Positions 48,772 through 60,136 of a stretch of DNA of 64,000 bases are shown here, piece after piece. Below the pieces are notes generated by a model. It saw nothing but the letters and a program-made list of their open reading frames with translations, did not search any database and was not told the origin of the DNA. Origin of the DNA: Cryptomeria japonica (Eukaryota; Streptophyta; Pinopsida; Cupressales; Cupressaceae); the NCBI RefSeq assembly GCF_030272615.1, contig NC_081406.1, forward strand, positions 473,312,900-473,376,899. The letters run 5' to 3'. The translations under genes and the position numbers were made by a program. Position 1 is the first letter of the stretch. Each line of letters begins with the position of its first letter.

Positions 48772-50214
48772 GAGAAAGATTCAGGTGAAAAGAGAAAACA
48801 AATTGACTTAGGATCAATAGAATCCTTAGAAGAAAACATGGTGACTAATGTTGAGTTAGCCAAGAAGGTCAAAGATGAAGAAGAAGAAAATAGAGCACCC
48901 AGAGAGAGGTTAGAGCAGCTAGCAACAAAACTAGTTGAAGTTGAAGTTAAGACTGAAGAAGTCCATGATAAGGTTGGAGATAAGGGCAAAATGGTGGCAA
49001 TAGAAGATGAGGTCCCCATACCTGACCATGTCCTTGAGAAAGAACCATTCTTGAAGGCTTTGAGAGCCATGAGTGGTAAAACCTTATAGGGAGTGGCTCT
49101 TTTTAGTGGAAAGATGGATCTAGATGCTCTCATAGAATGGATTGAAGGCTTGGAAAACCATTTTGAATGTGATGGAATAATTGAAGCACAAAAGGTTAAA
49201 GTAGCAAAATTAAGGTTGAGAGGGGCAACCTTAACTTGGTGGAATTTCATCCAAGAGGAAAGGGTGAAAGAATGTAAACAACCAATAGCCACCTGGAAGG
49301 CAGTGGTAGCCAAAATTAGAGAAGCCCATCTTCCTGAAGACTATGAAATCCAACTACATAGGAAAAGACAAAACTTGAGGCAAAAAGACTTAGATGTCAA
49401 TAGCTACATTGAAGAATTTCAAAAACTATGCATGAGCTCCAAGGTAGTAGAGGATGAGAGTATAAAAGTAGCAAGGTATTTGAATTGATTAAGGTGGAAT
49501 ATACAAGAAGAGATGAGTTTGTTATGTCCACAAACAGTTCACAAGTGTTATCAATTAGCACTCAGAGTGGAAGAGAAGATTAAGAAAAAGCAAGAGCAAA
49601 GCAACAAAGGAAGAGGTAGGGGCAGAGATGGTAGAGGCCATAGAGGAAGTTTTGGTGGAAGAGGAGATCAAAGGTCCCAAGGAGAATCCAAACTTATTGA
49701 GTAAAGTGGGGATTTATATAGCAAGAGCAGTTATAGAGGAAGGGGATCTAGCGACCCAGGTAGAGGTAGATCTAGTGGACCAGGAAGAGGGTCTTACTTC
49801 TCCATCATGAAATGCTACAACTGTCAGAAGTTGGGGCACCCTGCCTACAGATGTCCAGAGAAACCCACTTCATCACAAGGAGGTTAAAGAAAAGTGAATT
49901 ATGTGCAAGAAAGTGCAGCAAGCAGCAAAGCTCATGAAGTGAGCTTAACATTAGAAGATGGTGAGAGTTTGATGATGAGAAGAGTCTTGATAAAGGAGCC
50001 AATCAAGGAGGAACCTATTCAAAGAAGGTCATTGTTTAGAATTAAGTGCAAGATCATGGGAAAGGTATGTAAGGTGGTCATTGATTCAGGATCCATAGAT
50101 AACATAGTTTCAGAAGAAGCAGTGAGTAAACTCAAGCTAGAAAGAATCCCTCACACACATCCCTATAGATTCACATGGTTGAATAGGGAGCAACATGTTC
50201 TTTTCAATGAATAA
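48772..50214 (+). pseudogene. Gypsy gag and protease
   Basis: One phase with stops at 49087, 49486, 49702, 49885 and 50212. The N-terminus is a charged coiled coil. The retrotransposon gag domain follows (TLTWWNFIQEERVKE, LRQKDLDVNSYIEEFQKLC, ~49090-49490). After it come an Arg/Gly-rich segment (RGRGRDGRGHRGSFGGRG) and the CCHC knuckle CYNCQKLGHPAYRC (~49813-49854). The protease active site is VIDSGSIDNIVS (~50080-50115). The capsid packages the RNA and the protease matures the polyprotein. The stop at 49087 is a TAG where related proteins would probably have glutamine. Confidence 0.9.
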
Positions 50215-50274
50215 ACATGGGTAGAATTCACCATAGGAGGGTATCAAGATAAGATCTTATGTGATATTCTTCCA

Positions 50275-53200
50275 ATGGATGCTTACCATCTACTTCTTGA
50301 TAGACCTTGGCAATTTGACAGGAAAGCCATACATAATGGTGAGAAAAACTCCTACTCATTTCAGAAAGGTGGTGTTACCTACAAAATTTTGTCTATACAT
50401 GAAGAGAAAGAGGGCAGCAGTTCAAAGAATCAGAATGTTTTAATAGTGAATGAGAAAAAGTTTATTAACACACTTGAAGAGGGTAAAGGAGTGGGATTTG
50501 CACTCATAGTGACACCCAAGGAAGAAAAGAAGGAGAAGAAGGTTGAAATACCACAAGAAGTGCAACAAATACTTGATAACTTTAAAGAAATTATAAGGGA
50601 TGGAACACCTGCAAACTTACCACCTCCCAGAGCCATTAGCCATCAAATAGACTTCATACTAGGAGCCTCTTTACCAAACAAAGCAGCCTATAAGATGACA
50701 CCTAAACAAAACAAAGAAGTGGCAAGACAAGTGCAAGAACTCCTAGACCAAAATTTGATAAGAAAAAGTATAAGTCCTTGTGCAATACATGCAGTCTTAG
50801 CACCTAAGAAAGGAGGCACATGGAGATTATGCATAGATTCAAGAGCCATTAATAGAATCACTATCAGTTATAGATTTCCTATTCCAAGGATTGAGGACTT
50901 GATGGATTGTTTGGGAGGTGCCAAGTATTTCACAAAAAATGACCTCAAGAGTGGTTATCACTAGATCAGGATAAAAGAAGGTGATGAATGGAAAAAAACC
51001 TTCAAAACAAATGAGGGTCTTTATGAGTGGCTAGTTATGCCATTTGGTCTTTATAATGCTCCAAGTACATTCATGAGACTCATGAATGAAGTGTTGCATG
51101 ATTTCATTGGTAAATTTGTAGTGGTGTACTTAGATGACATTCTAATTTTCAGTAAAATGCAAGAAGAGCATTTGCAACATCTTAGAATTGTTTTGAACAA
51201 ATTATATGATGAACAATTGACAATCAATTTGGAAAAGTGTGATTTTATGAAACAGGAATTGGTTTATCTTGGCTTTGTGATCTCAGTTGGAGATTTGAAA
51301 ATGGATAAAACCAAGGTGGAAGCCATAAAAAATTGGCCTACACCCAAATCAACAAGTGATGTCCGAAGTTTTCATGGTTTAGCACAGTTCTACAAAAAGT
51401 TCATCAGAGGGTTTAGTAAAATTTGTGCACCAATGCTTGATACTATAAAAGGTGGAGCTAAGGTAAAGTTTCAGTGGATAGATGCAACAAATAAGGGGTT
51501 TGAGATTTTTAAAACCAAGGTTGCTTCTCAACCAGTGCTTATACTTCCTAATTTTGACAAGTTATTTACTATTGAATGTGATGCTAGTAATATTGTAGTA
51601 GGTGAAGTGTTGAGTCAGGATAATAGACCTGTAGCTTTCTTTAGTGAAAAATTAAATGATGCTAAAAAGAAGTACTCTTCCTATGATTTGGAACTCTATG
51701 ATTTAGTTCAAGCACTTAGAAAGTGGAGACATTATTTGCTTCCAAAGGAGTTTGTTGTTTATACAGATAATCAGGCTTTGCATATCTTGAATTCACAAGA
51801 TAAGTTAAATCATAGGCATGTTGAATGGGTTGAGCACTTACAATCATACACTTTTACTATTAAGCACAAGAAAGGACAATGCAATAAGGTAGCAGATGCT
51901 TTGAGTAGAAGGCTTCTAACAGTGCAGGAAGTATAGGTTCAGAGTATTGGCATAGATTGCTTCAAAGGAATGTATCCTGATGATGAAGATTTTGCAGCCA
52001 TCTATAAGGTTTGCCAAGCATTTGATAATTCTTTTCATAATGAATAAGCTGATTATACTTTGCAAAATGGTTTGTTGTTTAAAGGTGGGCAATTATGTGT
52101 TCCTAAAAGCTTAATGAGGGAGAATCTGATTCAAGAAAAGCACAATGGGTGTTTGAGTGGACATTTTGGTCTCAACAAGAAATTGGAGTTGGTGCAACGT
52201 TTCTATTATTGGCCCAAAATGCAACAAGATATCAGAAGGTATGTGGAGCAATGTATGGTTTGTCAGAAAGCAAAAGGTAATACTTCTAACGCTGGTCTTT
52301 ATCAGCCTCTTCCAATTCCTACAAGGCCTTGGGAATGTGTTAGTATGGATTTTGTGGTAGGATTACCTAAGACTCAAGCTGATTTTGATAGCATTTTTGT
52401 GATTGTGGATAGATTTAGTAAAATGGCACACTTCATTCCTTGCAAGACTACACATGATGCTAGTCATATAGCCTATTTGTTTTTCAAGGAAGTGATTAGA
52501 ATCCATGGTTTACCTTCTAGCATTGTTTCTGATAGAGATGTTAAGTTTCTTGGCCATTTTTGGAAGACATTGTGGAAAAGATTGGGTACTAATCTTTCTT
52601 TTGGTTCAGCTTATCACCCACAGACTAATGGCAAAACTGAGGTGGTAAATAGGACTCTTGGAAACCTCTTAAGGTGCTTGACAAAGGAATATGGCCAAAG
52701 TTGGGATCAGCTCATCCATCAGGCAAAATTTGCGTACAATGATAGTGTTAACAGGTCCACTGGTAAGAGTCCCTTTGAGATTGTTTATGGTATGCACCCA
52801 AGGGGTGTCATGGAGTTAAGGGATCTTGGTAACATGCAGAAAAAGAGTCATACAGTAGATGGCATGGCTCAATCAATGAAGGAAGTCCATGAGCAAGTGA
52901 GAAAGACTCTTCAAGATACCTCACAAAAAGTGAAAGCTATTGTGGATGCATCAAAGAGGGATGTTCAATTTTCAGTTGGGGACTTTGTGATGGTGCATTT
53001 GAACAAGTCTAGATTGAAAAAGGGAGTTCCCAACAAGCTCCAAATGAGGCGGATAGGTCCTTATAAGATCTTGGCTAAGTATGGTTCTAATGCATATAAA
53101 ATTGATTTGCCTACTCATCTTTCTTTGTCTCCTATTTTCAATGTTTCAGATTTGGTGGCATTCAAAGGTCAACTTCCTAAGGAGTATGATAGAGTTTCAG

Positions 53201-53424
53201 ATGTTCACAAGTCACTTTCAAACCTGCCTTTGCCTCCTCCATCCATTCCTCAAGCTGAACAAGTGTTGGACTCAAGAGTTTACAAGAGGACTCGCCATCA
53301 AGTGTACATGGAGCATCTCATCAAGTGGAGGGATAAACCAATTTCAGAAGCCACTTGGGTACATGAGTCTGAGTTCTCTAAGTCTAGAATTCCTTCTTCT
53401 TTTCTACCTCAAGGAGTCACATGA
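50275..53424 (+). pseudogene. Gypsy pol: RT, RNase H, integrase, chromodomain-like end
   Basis: 50275-50964 holds the RT N-terminus (KKGGTWRLCIDSRAIN), ending at a TAG after SGYH. 51037-51936 contains [16 protein letters not shown], the catalytic [10 protein letters not shown] and RNase H ([16 protein letters not shown]). 52060-53424 has the integrase zinc site (H-x-H...C-x2-C ending CMVCQKAK), the core with SMDFVVGLPK, SDRDVKFLGHFW and HPQTNGKTEVVNRTL, the GPY/F-type segment RRIGPYKILAKYG and a C-terminal HLIKWRDKPISEATWVHESEF. The last resembles a chromodomain, which in chromoviruses directs integration to heterochromatin. Stops at 50962, 51934 and 52046 separate the pieces; the domain order itself is complete. 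Confidence 0.93.
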
Positions 53425-53433
53425 CTTCTTTGT

Positions 53434-53446
53434 CTTTGGGGGAGTA
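53434..53446 (+). promoter_or_regulatory. Gypsy polypurine tract
   Basis: The purine-rich TTTGGGGGAGTA lies just before the TGGTGCAGG start of the 3' LTR, at the expected plus-strand priming position. Confidence 0.8.
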
Positions 53447-53879
53447 TGGTGCAGGAGCACCTAGTCATGCTTCACTCTCCTTTTTAGTATTTTCATGCTT
53501 AAGTGTTTGTGAGTCTTGTAATAGGTTTTGAATGTTTTAATAGGTTGTGTTTAGTCATTTCATAAGTGTTTGATCTCATTTTGTTCTTGAGAGATCAATT
53601 TTTGCTTCTTAAAGTTTGAGTTGTCAGTTTTGTTCTCCTAGGCCAAATAAGGCTAAAAAGTGGAAAATCGCCTTATAGGCTTAGCCATGCTTTGGAAAGC
53701 ATTGAAAAATGTTTATAAAGTGTTTTTAGTCATTCCTAGGTGATTTTGGAAGGTTGGTTGTGTTAGGTTGCTCAAATTTCCACTTGGAATAACAAAATTT
53801 GTCATTCTTGCTTGTAAAAGTTGTCATTTTGGACACTTTTTGTAAAAAGAAGACAAAAATGCCTTATGTTCGTACATGA
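53447..53879 (+). repeat. Gypsy 3' LTR, first part
   Basis: Matches the first ~430 bases of the 5' LTR. It breaks at the LINE insertion; TGTTCGTACATGA (53867-53879) is the left target duplication and recurs at 60124-60136. Confidence 0.93.
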
Positions 53880-54117
53880 TTTTTTTAATTTATTTTTTGA
53901 ATAAAAGGGGTAAAAACTTTATTGAAACTAAGACACAAAAATTACAAGGAGGGCCCAAGCGCAAAGGCTCCAAAAAGAGAACCTTAGGCTCTGACCAAGC
54001 TCAGCCAACATCATTACTATCCATATCCTTAGCAAAAATCTTTTGCAAGACCTCACAGTAATCCGGGGAGAGATGCTCCCATCCTTCAATTTTCTAGTCA
54101 CTGTCATGTTCCGAAGC

Positions 54118-57100
54118 CTACTTAGCCAAGCAATCAGTTGCTCTGTTCCATTCATGAGGAATGTGGATGAAGGACACCTGCTCCATTAAATAACTAATTT
54201 GAAGAATCTGATGAATTGTCCCTGCCAGCTGCCAATGAATCCCACTTACCTTCTTCTCAGTTAGAAAATTCACAATAATTTGTGAATCTGATTCACATAT
54301 AACCTTCCTTCTACCCAACTCCCAAGTCCGCTCCAGGGCATAGAGAATAGCAAGTCCCTCCATAAGATTATTAGATTGCCTCCCTTTATGCACTGAAAAG
54401 AAGTACACCACCTCCCCCAAACAATTCCTACCAACACCTCCAACCCCTGTCGGGCCTGGGTTACCCCTGGAGGAGCCATTAGTGTTAATCTTGATGATCT
54501 CATCCTAGGGGGGCCTCCACCTTCCCAACCTTTGGACCTTCTTCATAGCACACCTACCTCTTCTAACACAAGCAGAGGCAGGAGACAACTCCTACCAGCC
54601 AAACCTACTCACGATATCCACCTCAACTCTGTCCAAAGGAAAATTCACCTCACATTTAGCTTTCACCGTCTCCCGAATCATAACCATGATTCTGTTCCAC
54701 ACTTGTTGCACTAATAGTCTGGGCTCATGGAAGATCCTTTTGTTCCTCTCAAGCTAGATCTGCCAAAGAATGAAGATGGGCCCAATATACCATACCGTCT
54801 GGAGGAAGGGGGACAAGATAGGAGGTCTGCCCAAACTGCTCCAAAACTCCACCAGAGAATCTGCGTGAACACAAGGATACTTCCACACCCCCCACCAGTA
54901 ATTCCATATAAGCATAGAAAAGGGGCATCTGAAGAACAGATGTGAGGAGTCTTCCTCCCCATTACCACACAAAGCACAAATCGAAGGCCCCGAGAAACCC
55001 CGCTTGCGAATATTATCCCAGGTAAGGCATCTATTCTAGGTGAGAGTCCATGCGAAGCAATTGCACTTCAGCCAAGAAGAATTATTCCAAACCTGTTTCC
55101 ACCAGTGCACCTCTCTTCCCTCCAATCTTTGGTTCAACGGTTCCCTGTAACCACTAGCTACCGTAAAGACTCCCTTAGGATTTGGAGACCAGGCAAGTCC
55201 ATCCCTACCCTTAATGCCACTACAGTGTCTACTCACCAGAATGCCTTGTAACTCAGCACCGTCCTCTTCCATCCCAGTAACCAGCCACTTATTAAGATCC
55301 TTCCACCTCTCCATCTCCAGCCTCCCACACCTGTAAACAGTCTTGAAGTCACTCACCCTTTACCACCCCACCTCCAAAGACCTTTGGCTAAGGTTCCCAA
55401 GATTAGGAAACTGATCAAGAATGGGAGGTACCCATCCCAAGAGTCGTTCCAAAAAAGGACCTCTTCCCCCCTCCTACAGATCCAAAAGAGTCCTTTCTTA
55501 ATGAGAGAGGCCCCCTTCTTGAGAGTATACCAAATCATAGAGCCTTTACCCTCTAGCAGATATCTTGGAACCTCTGGAGCTAGTATTCTTTGCATATATT
55601 TGAAGGCCAAAATCTTAGCCCAGTCACAATCCTGCTCAACACACCACCTCCAGTACAATTTTACCGCCAGAGCCTCCCCGAATAGAATAGCCTACCTTAA
55701 ACCAAGACCCCCCGATTGCTTCGGGCTACACACCAAGTCCCAATTGACCAGACTCCATTTGGACGAGGATAGATTGCCTGCCCATAAGAATTGCCTTGCC
55801 AAAGAATCCAAGTCCTTCAAGAACTATTTGGGAGCCACTTGAAGCATACATCTATAAGTTGGAAGAGCCTGAACCACCAACTGAATCAGTTGAACCCTCC
55901 CAACAAATGACAACCATCTATGAGTCCAATGTTCAACCTTCGAGTGAAATTTATCCAAGATACCCTGCCACGACTCTCAAGGAGGGTTACCAGGAGAGAT
56001 AGGAATACCCAAATAAGTCAAGGGCAAGGAGCCAACTTGGAATCTCAAGATCAGAGCAATCCTCCTTTGAATAGCTTCAGGGGTGTTGAAGAAAATGATA
56101 GAAGATTTATCTTCATTGGTCAACTGGCCTGAGGCCACCAAATAAACATCTAGAACCTTACGCAGATTCATAGCTTCTCTGATCCGAGCAAGTCCCATCA
56201 AGGTCGTGTCATCAAAAAATTGCAAATGAGACTGCAGCTGCAGCTCATTACCCCAGTTCCACCCCTGAATACTGTCCTGACCAACATTATGTTTGATCAA
56301 CCTCCCTAGGCCCTCAACCAAGAGAATGAATAGATAAGGGGAGAGGGGGTCCCCCTGACGAAGGCCCCTAGATGCACCAAACAACTCGGTATGATCCCCA
56401 TTGATTAGTACTGAGAAAGAAGTGGACATAAATCCACTCATAACTCATTGAATCCATTCCTCAGCAAAACCAAAATCCCTAAGGATCTTCTGGAGGAAAG
56501 ACCAACGAGCCTTATCATAAGCTTTAGCCATGTCCAACTTGATAAACATATATTTTTCCTTGGAGGTAGCCATAGAATGAATGGTCTCCGTAGCAATGAC
56601 CACACCATCCAGAATTTGACGCCCTTCCACAAACCCGCTCTATTCCTCAGAGATAACACCCCCAAGACACTTCTTCAGCCTCTCTGCAATAAGCTTTGAG
56701 ATGATCTTATAAATGACATTGTAGAGAGAAATAGGGTAGAACTGGCCTAACCTGTCGACCCCCTCACACTTAGGGATAAGCACAATGAATGTAGCATTCA
56801 GGGCCCTCAACATCTATTTATTCCTTTGGGATTCTTGGACTACTGCCAGTAAGTCCAAATTGATGATATCCTAGAACTCCTGAAAGAATTCATTCGGGAA
56901 CCCATCTGGGCCAGGGGCTTTTCCTTTCCTCAATTGAAAAACAATCCTCTCGAGTTCTTCCAGCAAAATAGGGGCCATAAGCTTCTCATTCATCTCCCTG
57001 GAAACAAGAGGAGGAATGCAAGAAAGAACTTGGTTCTCCTTCTTCGCTTCCCCCTGAGACTCCTCACTGAAGAGGGTTCAGAAATGCCGCAAAGCCTCCC

Positions 57101-58305
57101 TAGATATCTCCTACAAGGATAATAACACCTCACCTCTATTATTGACCAGAGTGGGAATGGAGTTTCCATGACGTCTTGCTTTCACAGAGTTGAAAAAGAA
57201 AGTCGTGTTCTTATCTCCTGCTTGAATCCAATCAATACAGGCTCTTTGTTTCTAGTAAATTTCTTTCCTAAGCTCCCATTCCTCTAAGGCCTTGACAACC
57301 CTCTCCTCCTCCCTAAGAAAAGCTTTAGATAAACCACTCTCTCTTATTTCCCTGGTGATGCCATTTAACTCTGTTTGGGTTGTTTTCTTAGCATGAAAAT
57401 ATTCCCGAAACCCTATCGATTCCATTGTTTAAGTTGGAACTTAAAAAAATGCAGCTGCTTGGCGAAAGTATACATAGTTGTACCAAAGGCCAACCTCACC
57501 TTCCTCCACCATTGCTCAACAAGAGCAAGCAAATCAGGGTCTCGAAGCCACATAAGTTGGAATTTGAAAGAAGGAGAGTGAGCAACCTAGGCCAAAGAAG
57601 AAACCAACTTAATAGGCCAATGGTTTGACCTTCTCCAGTCAAGAATCTTTGAACTAGTGGACCACCCCCCCCACCAACCCAAAAACTGGAAACCAGAAAT
57701 CGGTCCAACCTCTCTGCAATCCAACCCTCCCCCATTCTCCTATTGTTCCAAGTGAACAGACCATTACCGAGCTTAATGTCCACAAGATGCAATGAGGAAA
57801 TCCTATCCCGAAAAAGGAGAGACGAGGGCTCCAACCGCATGACACCCCCCTTCTTCTCACTCAACTCTAGGATAGCATTAAAATCTCCCGCCATAATCCA
57901 AGGATGGAAAGGGAGCAACCTTCGTGTATATGAAATATGAGACCATAAGTTATGTTTGCCCTGGAAATAAGTGGGGGCATATATATTAGTAAACAAAATA
58001 AGATCTCCTATCTCCAGACTAGAGGCAACCCCGGATAACGAAGATCTGGAAGCCATCCACCAAACAGGGCAAATCCTTGATGGGTTCCAAAGATAGGCCA
58101 CCCCTCCAGAGGAGCTAGCAGCCCCAATACACTAACATTCGCCTCACCCCCATAGCTTCGACACCAGACCCATCATAGTCTCCACCGAGAGTTTAGTTTC
58201 TTGCAAGAGCAGGACATCAGGTGAATGGTTCCTAATCAAATCCTGAACAACTTTTTGTCTAGGGCTGCTATTCAAGCCCCTTACATTCCACGAGAGCACA
58301 ATCAT
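54118..58305 (-). pseudogene. LINE ORF2 (endonuclease, RT, zf-RVT, RNase H)
   Basis: Begins MIVLSWNVRGLNSSP at 58305, the endonuclease N-terminus, followed by LLLQETKLS. Two stops near 58135-58155 interrupt it. 58101-57496 continues the endonuclease (MAGDFNAILELSEKKGG and the segment NGLFTWNNRR). RT spans about 56980-55977: GFVEGRQILDG, KLDMAKAYDKARWSFLQ, GLRQGDPLSPYLF and the catalytic box, here FFDDTTLMG instead of the usual FADD. The zinc region shows CALCGNGEEDSSHLFFRC (~54960-54910), and RNase H lies at 54503-54118 (ESDSQIIVNFL, HIPHEWNRATDCLA). About ten lesions are visible, so it is inactive, but every domain is present in order. Confidence 0.92.
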
Positions 58306-59731
58306 TTAGGAGGATTGGAAAAGTGAGAATCCAAAGTATTCATTGACCCTGACTCAACCAAATTTTCTCCCATCAGTTTGATTTTATCCAAATCCTTCTT
58401 CTTGCCAACCTTTGAGTTCTTCTCTGTAGCACTTTTCTTAATATCCTTCTGATGCAGACCCAAGTGAATGGAAGACTTGTTACTTTTAGCCCCAGTTGGT
58501 TCCAATTTCAGGGCTATTATAGAGCCCTCTCCCGCAACCAAATTTACCTCCGTACCCGAAGTGATTCCCAGTTGGACCCCTACTGATTGGTCCATCTCCA
58601 TTTGCTGGCTGCCAAACACTTGCAGGGCCTGGGTAAAATCCTCTATACCACTTTCTGGACCGCCTCCTGAAGCACCTAGTTCCAAAGGAGTTAACCCTAG
58701 GTTCACTTCTTGATGGCTAAGGTCATCCAAGGCATCAAATCTGTTAAAGGTATCTTCCTCTTGTCTCTCTTGTAAGGACCTCTTTTGTCCTCGATTCTTG
58801 TTCCTTGTCTTAACTGAGACAAAACCATCAACACCCTCTACCTCGGTCGACATAGAAGCTTTTCCTTTATCAGCCCTATCTTGACTCTGAGCTGACTATT
58901 GAGGTTGGTGAACCACTGGTTTATATCTAGGGCACTTACGTTGTAAATGACCATACTCATGACACATACGGCAATGAAAAGGTAAAGTCTTGTAATCTAG
59001 CTATTGGACCCAAGAATAAGAGCCCGCACTCATATCTATAGCATTTGGCAGAGGTTTACTAAGATCAATTTCAACACAGATACGAGCAAAAGTCATTACC
59101 TTTCTTCCTAAGGTTTGCGTTGAGGATCCCACTGGCTTCCCAAGCAGTGCGGCCAACATCCGTAGCACATCCTCCCGACAGTATTCCACAGGAAAACGAG
59201 GCAAACGAACCCACATAGGAACCCTGTTTGGGAGCTCCTCCGACAGGTTAAACCCTGCATGCCAAGGCTTGATGAACAACCCCACCTGATTGTAAAAATA
59301 TGGACCTCCCTCAAAGACCCTATTGCGATCCTCCATGCAGTTGAAGGTAACCATAAAATAGTTGTTTGCAAGCATCATAATCTCCATTTCCCCTTCCGGA
59401 GCCCAAATCCTCTGCGCCCAGTTTTCCAGAAATTGCAAAGAAACCCTCATTCCCTAAAACTTGCACAATAAAGCAAATATTTTGAAAGGTACTCAACATC
59501 TTCAGCAATCAGTTCAGGAGGAATAACCAGCTTCGGTCTCTCACTGCATCTCTCCAAGCAACCATTAATCTTCATAATGCGAGAACCGCCAGCAGTCCCC
59601 GATCCTGATTTAGATGAGAAAAGGTTATTATTAATAGTCTTCATACCCTGGAATGGGGGTTTTGCGCCCACCACAACACAAAAATCCATGACTAGAGGAA
59701 CATGCGAGTCCTTACCACCAATACTTGCCAT
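58302..59731 (-). pseudogene. LINE ORF1 (DUF4283 plus CCHC)
   Basis: Start MASIGGKDSHVP at 59731. A frameshift lies near 59450-59500, and the following phase (59450-59001) contains the DUF4283-type nucleic-acid-binding domain (NNYFMVTFNCMEDRNRVFEG, PMWVRLPRFPVEYC). A stop is followed in phase by the knuckle CRMCHEYGHLQRKC (~58940-58985). The C-terminal 183 codons (58853-58302) are Lys/Ser/Glu-rich and basic near the start (KTRNKNRGQKRSLQERQ). ORF1 proteins of plant L1 elements bind the element RNA and form the transposition particle. The stop codon TGA at 58302-58304 overlaps the ORF2 start. Confidence 0.88.
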
Positions 59732-60136
59732 TGGAGCTTTGGAAAAAAAAAAAAGTTAAGAGAAAGACCCCCACCCCGAAGGGCCTCTCGAGACAACGCT
59801 GGACCTGCAGCCCCTAACCCCTAAAACACCTAACCCCTAAAACAACCACGACCCCCAGCAGCCCCAACCCCCAACCGCAAGCAAACCACCCTCCCCTCGC
59901 AGCCCCCAGCCACATGCAGATCTCCCTCCACCCGCAGCCCCCCGAAACACCCACCCCACCCTCCGCATAGCCCAACCCGACCCCGCCTGCAACACCACTC
60001 CCCCCGCAATGCCTGCACCAACCTCCCCTCGATGACCCACCTGTAGCTCCACCTCCCTCGAGCTAGGGAATCGAAGCCCTAGCTCAGTTGCCCACAGAAG
60101 CTTGCACGCACACCATCATTCCCTGTTCGTACATGA

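Larger units (their letters stand above)
53880..60123 (-). mobile_element. L1-type LINE, near full length, nested in Gypsy LTR
   Basis: A 6.24 kb minus-strand non-LTR retrotransposon bounded by the perfect 13 bp duplication TGTTCGTACATGA. Its A-rich 3' tail is the T-rich start on the plus strand (53880-53900), with AATAAA signals close by. The 5' part is a GC- and C-rich untranslated region (59760-60120). Two ORFs follow: ORF1 with a DUF4283-type domain and a CCHC knuckle, and ORF2 with endonuclease, RT, zf-RVT and RNase H. ORF1 and ORF2 overlap at ATGA (58302-58305). Both ORFs have stops and frameshifts. It is of a different L1 family from the LINE at 4.7 kb: no 195-codon extra frame follows its RNase H. 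Confidence 0.95.

Noticed and set aside
54727-56132. Plus-strand ORFs across the nested LINE (e.g. 55384-55842)
   Set aside because: They are antisense shadows of ORF2; the minus strand has RT, zinc and RNase H motifs.
59830-60052. Gly/Arg/Trp-rich minus-strand ORFs
   Set aside because: They lie in the C-rich 5' untranslated region of the LINE and reflect base composition; ORF1 starts later, at 59731.
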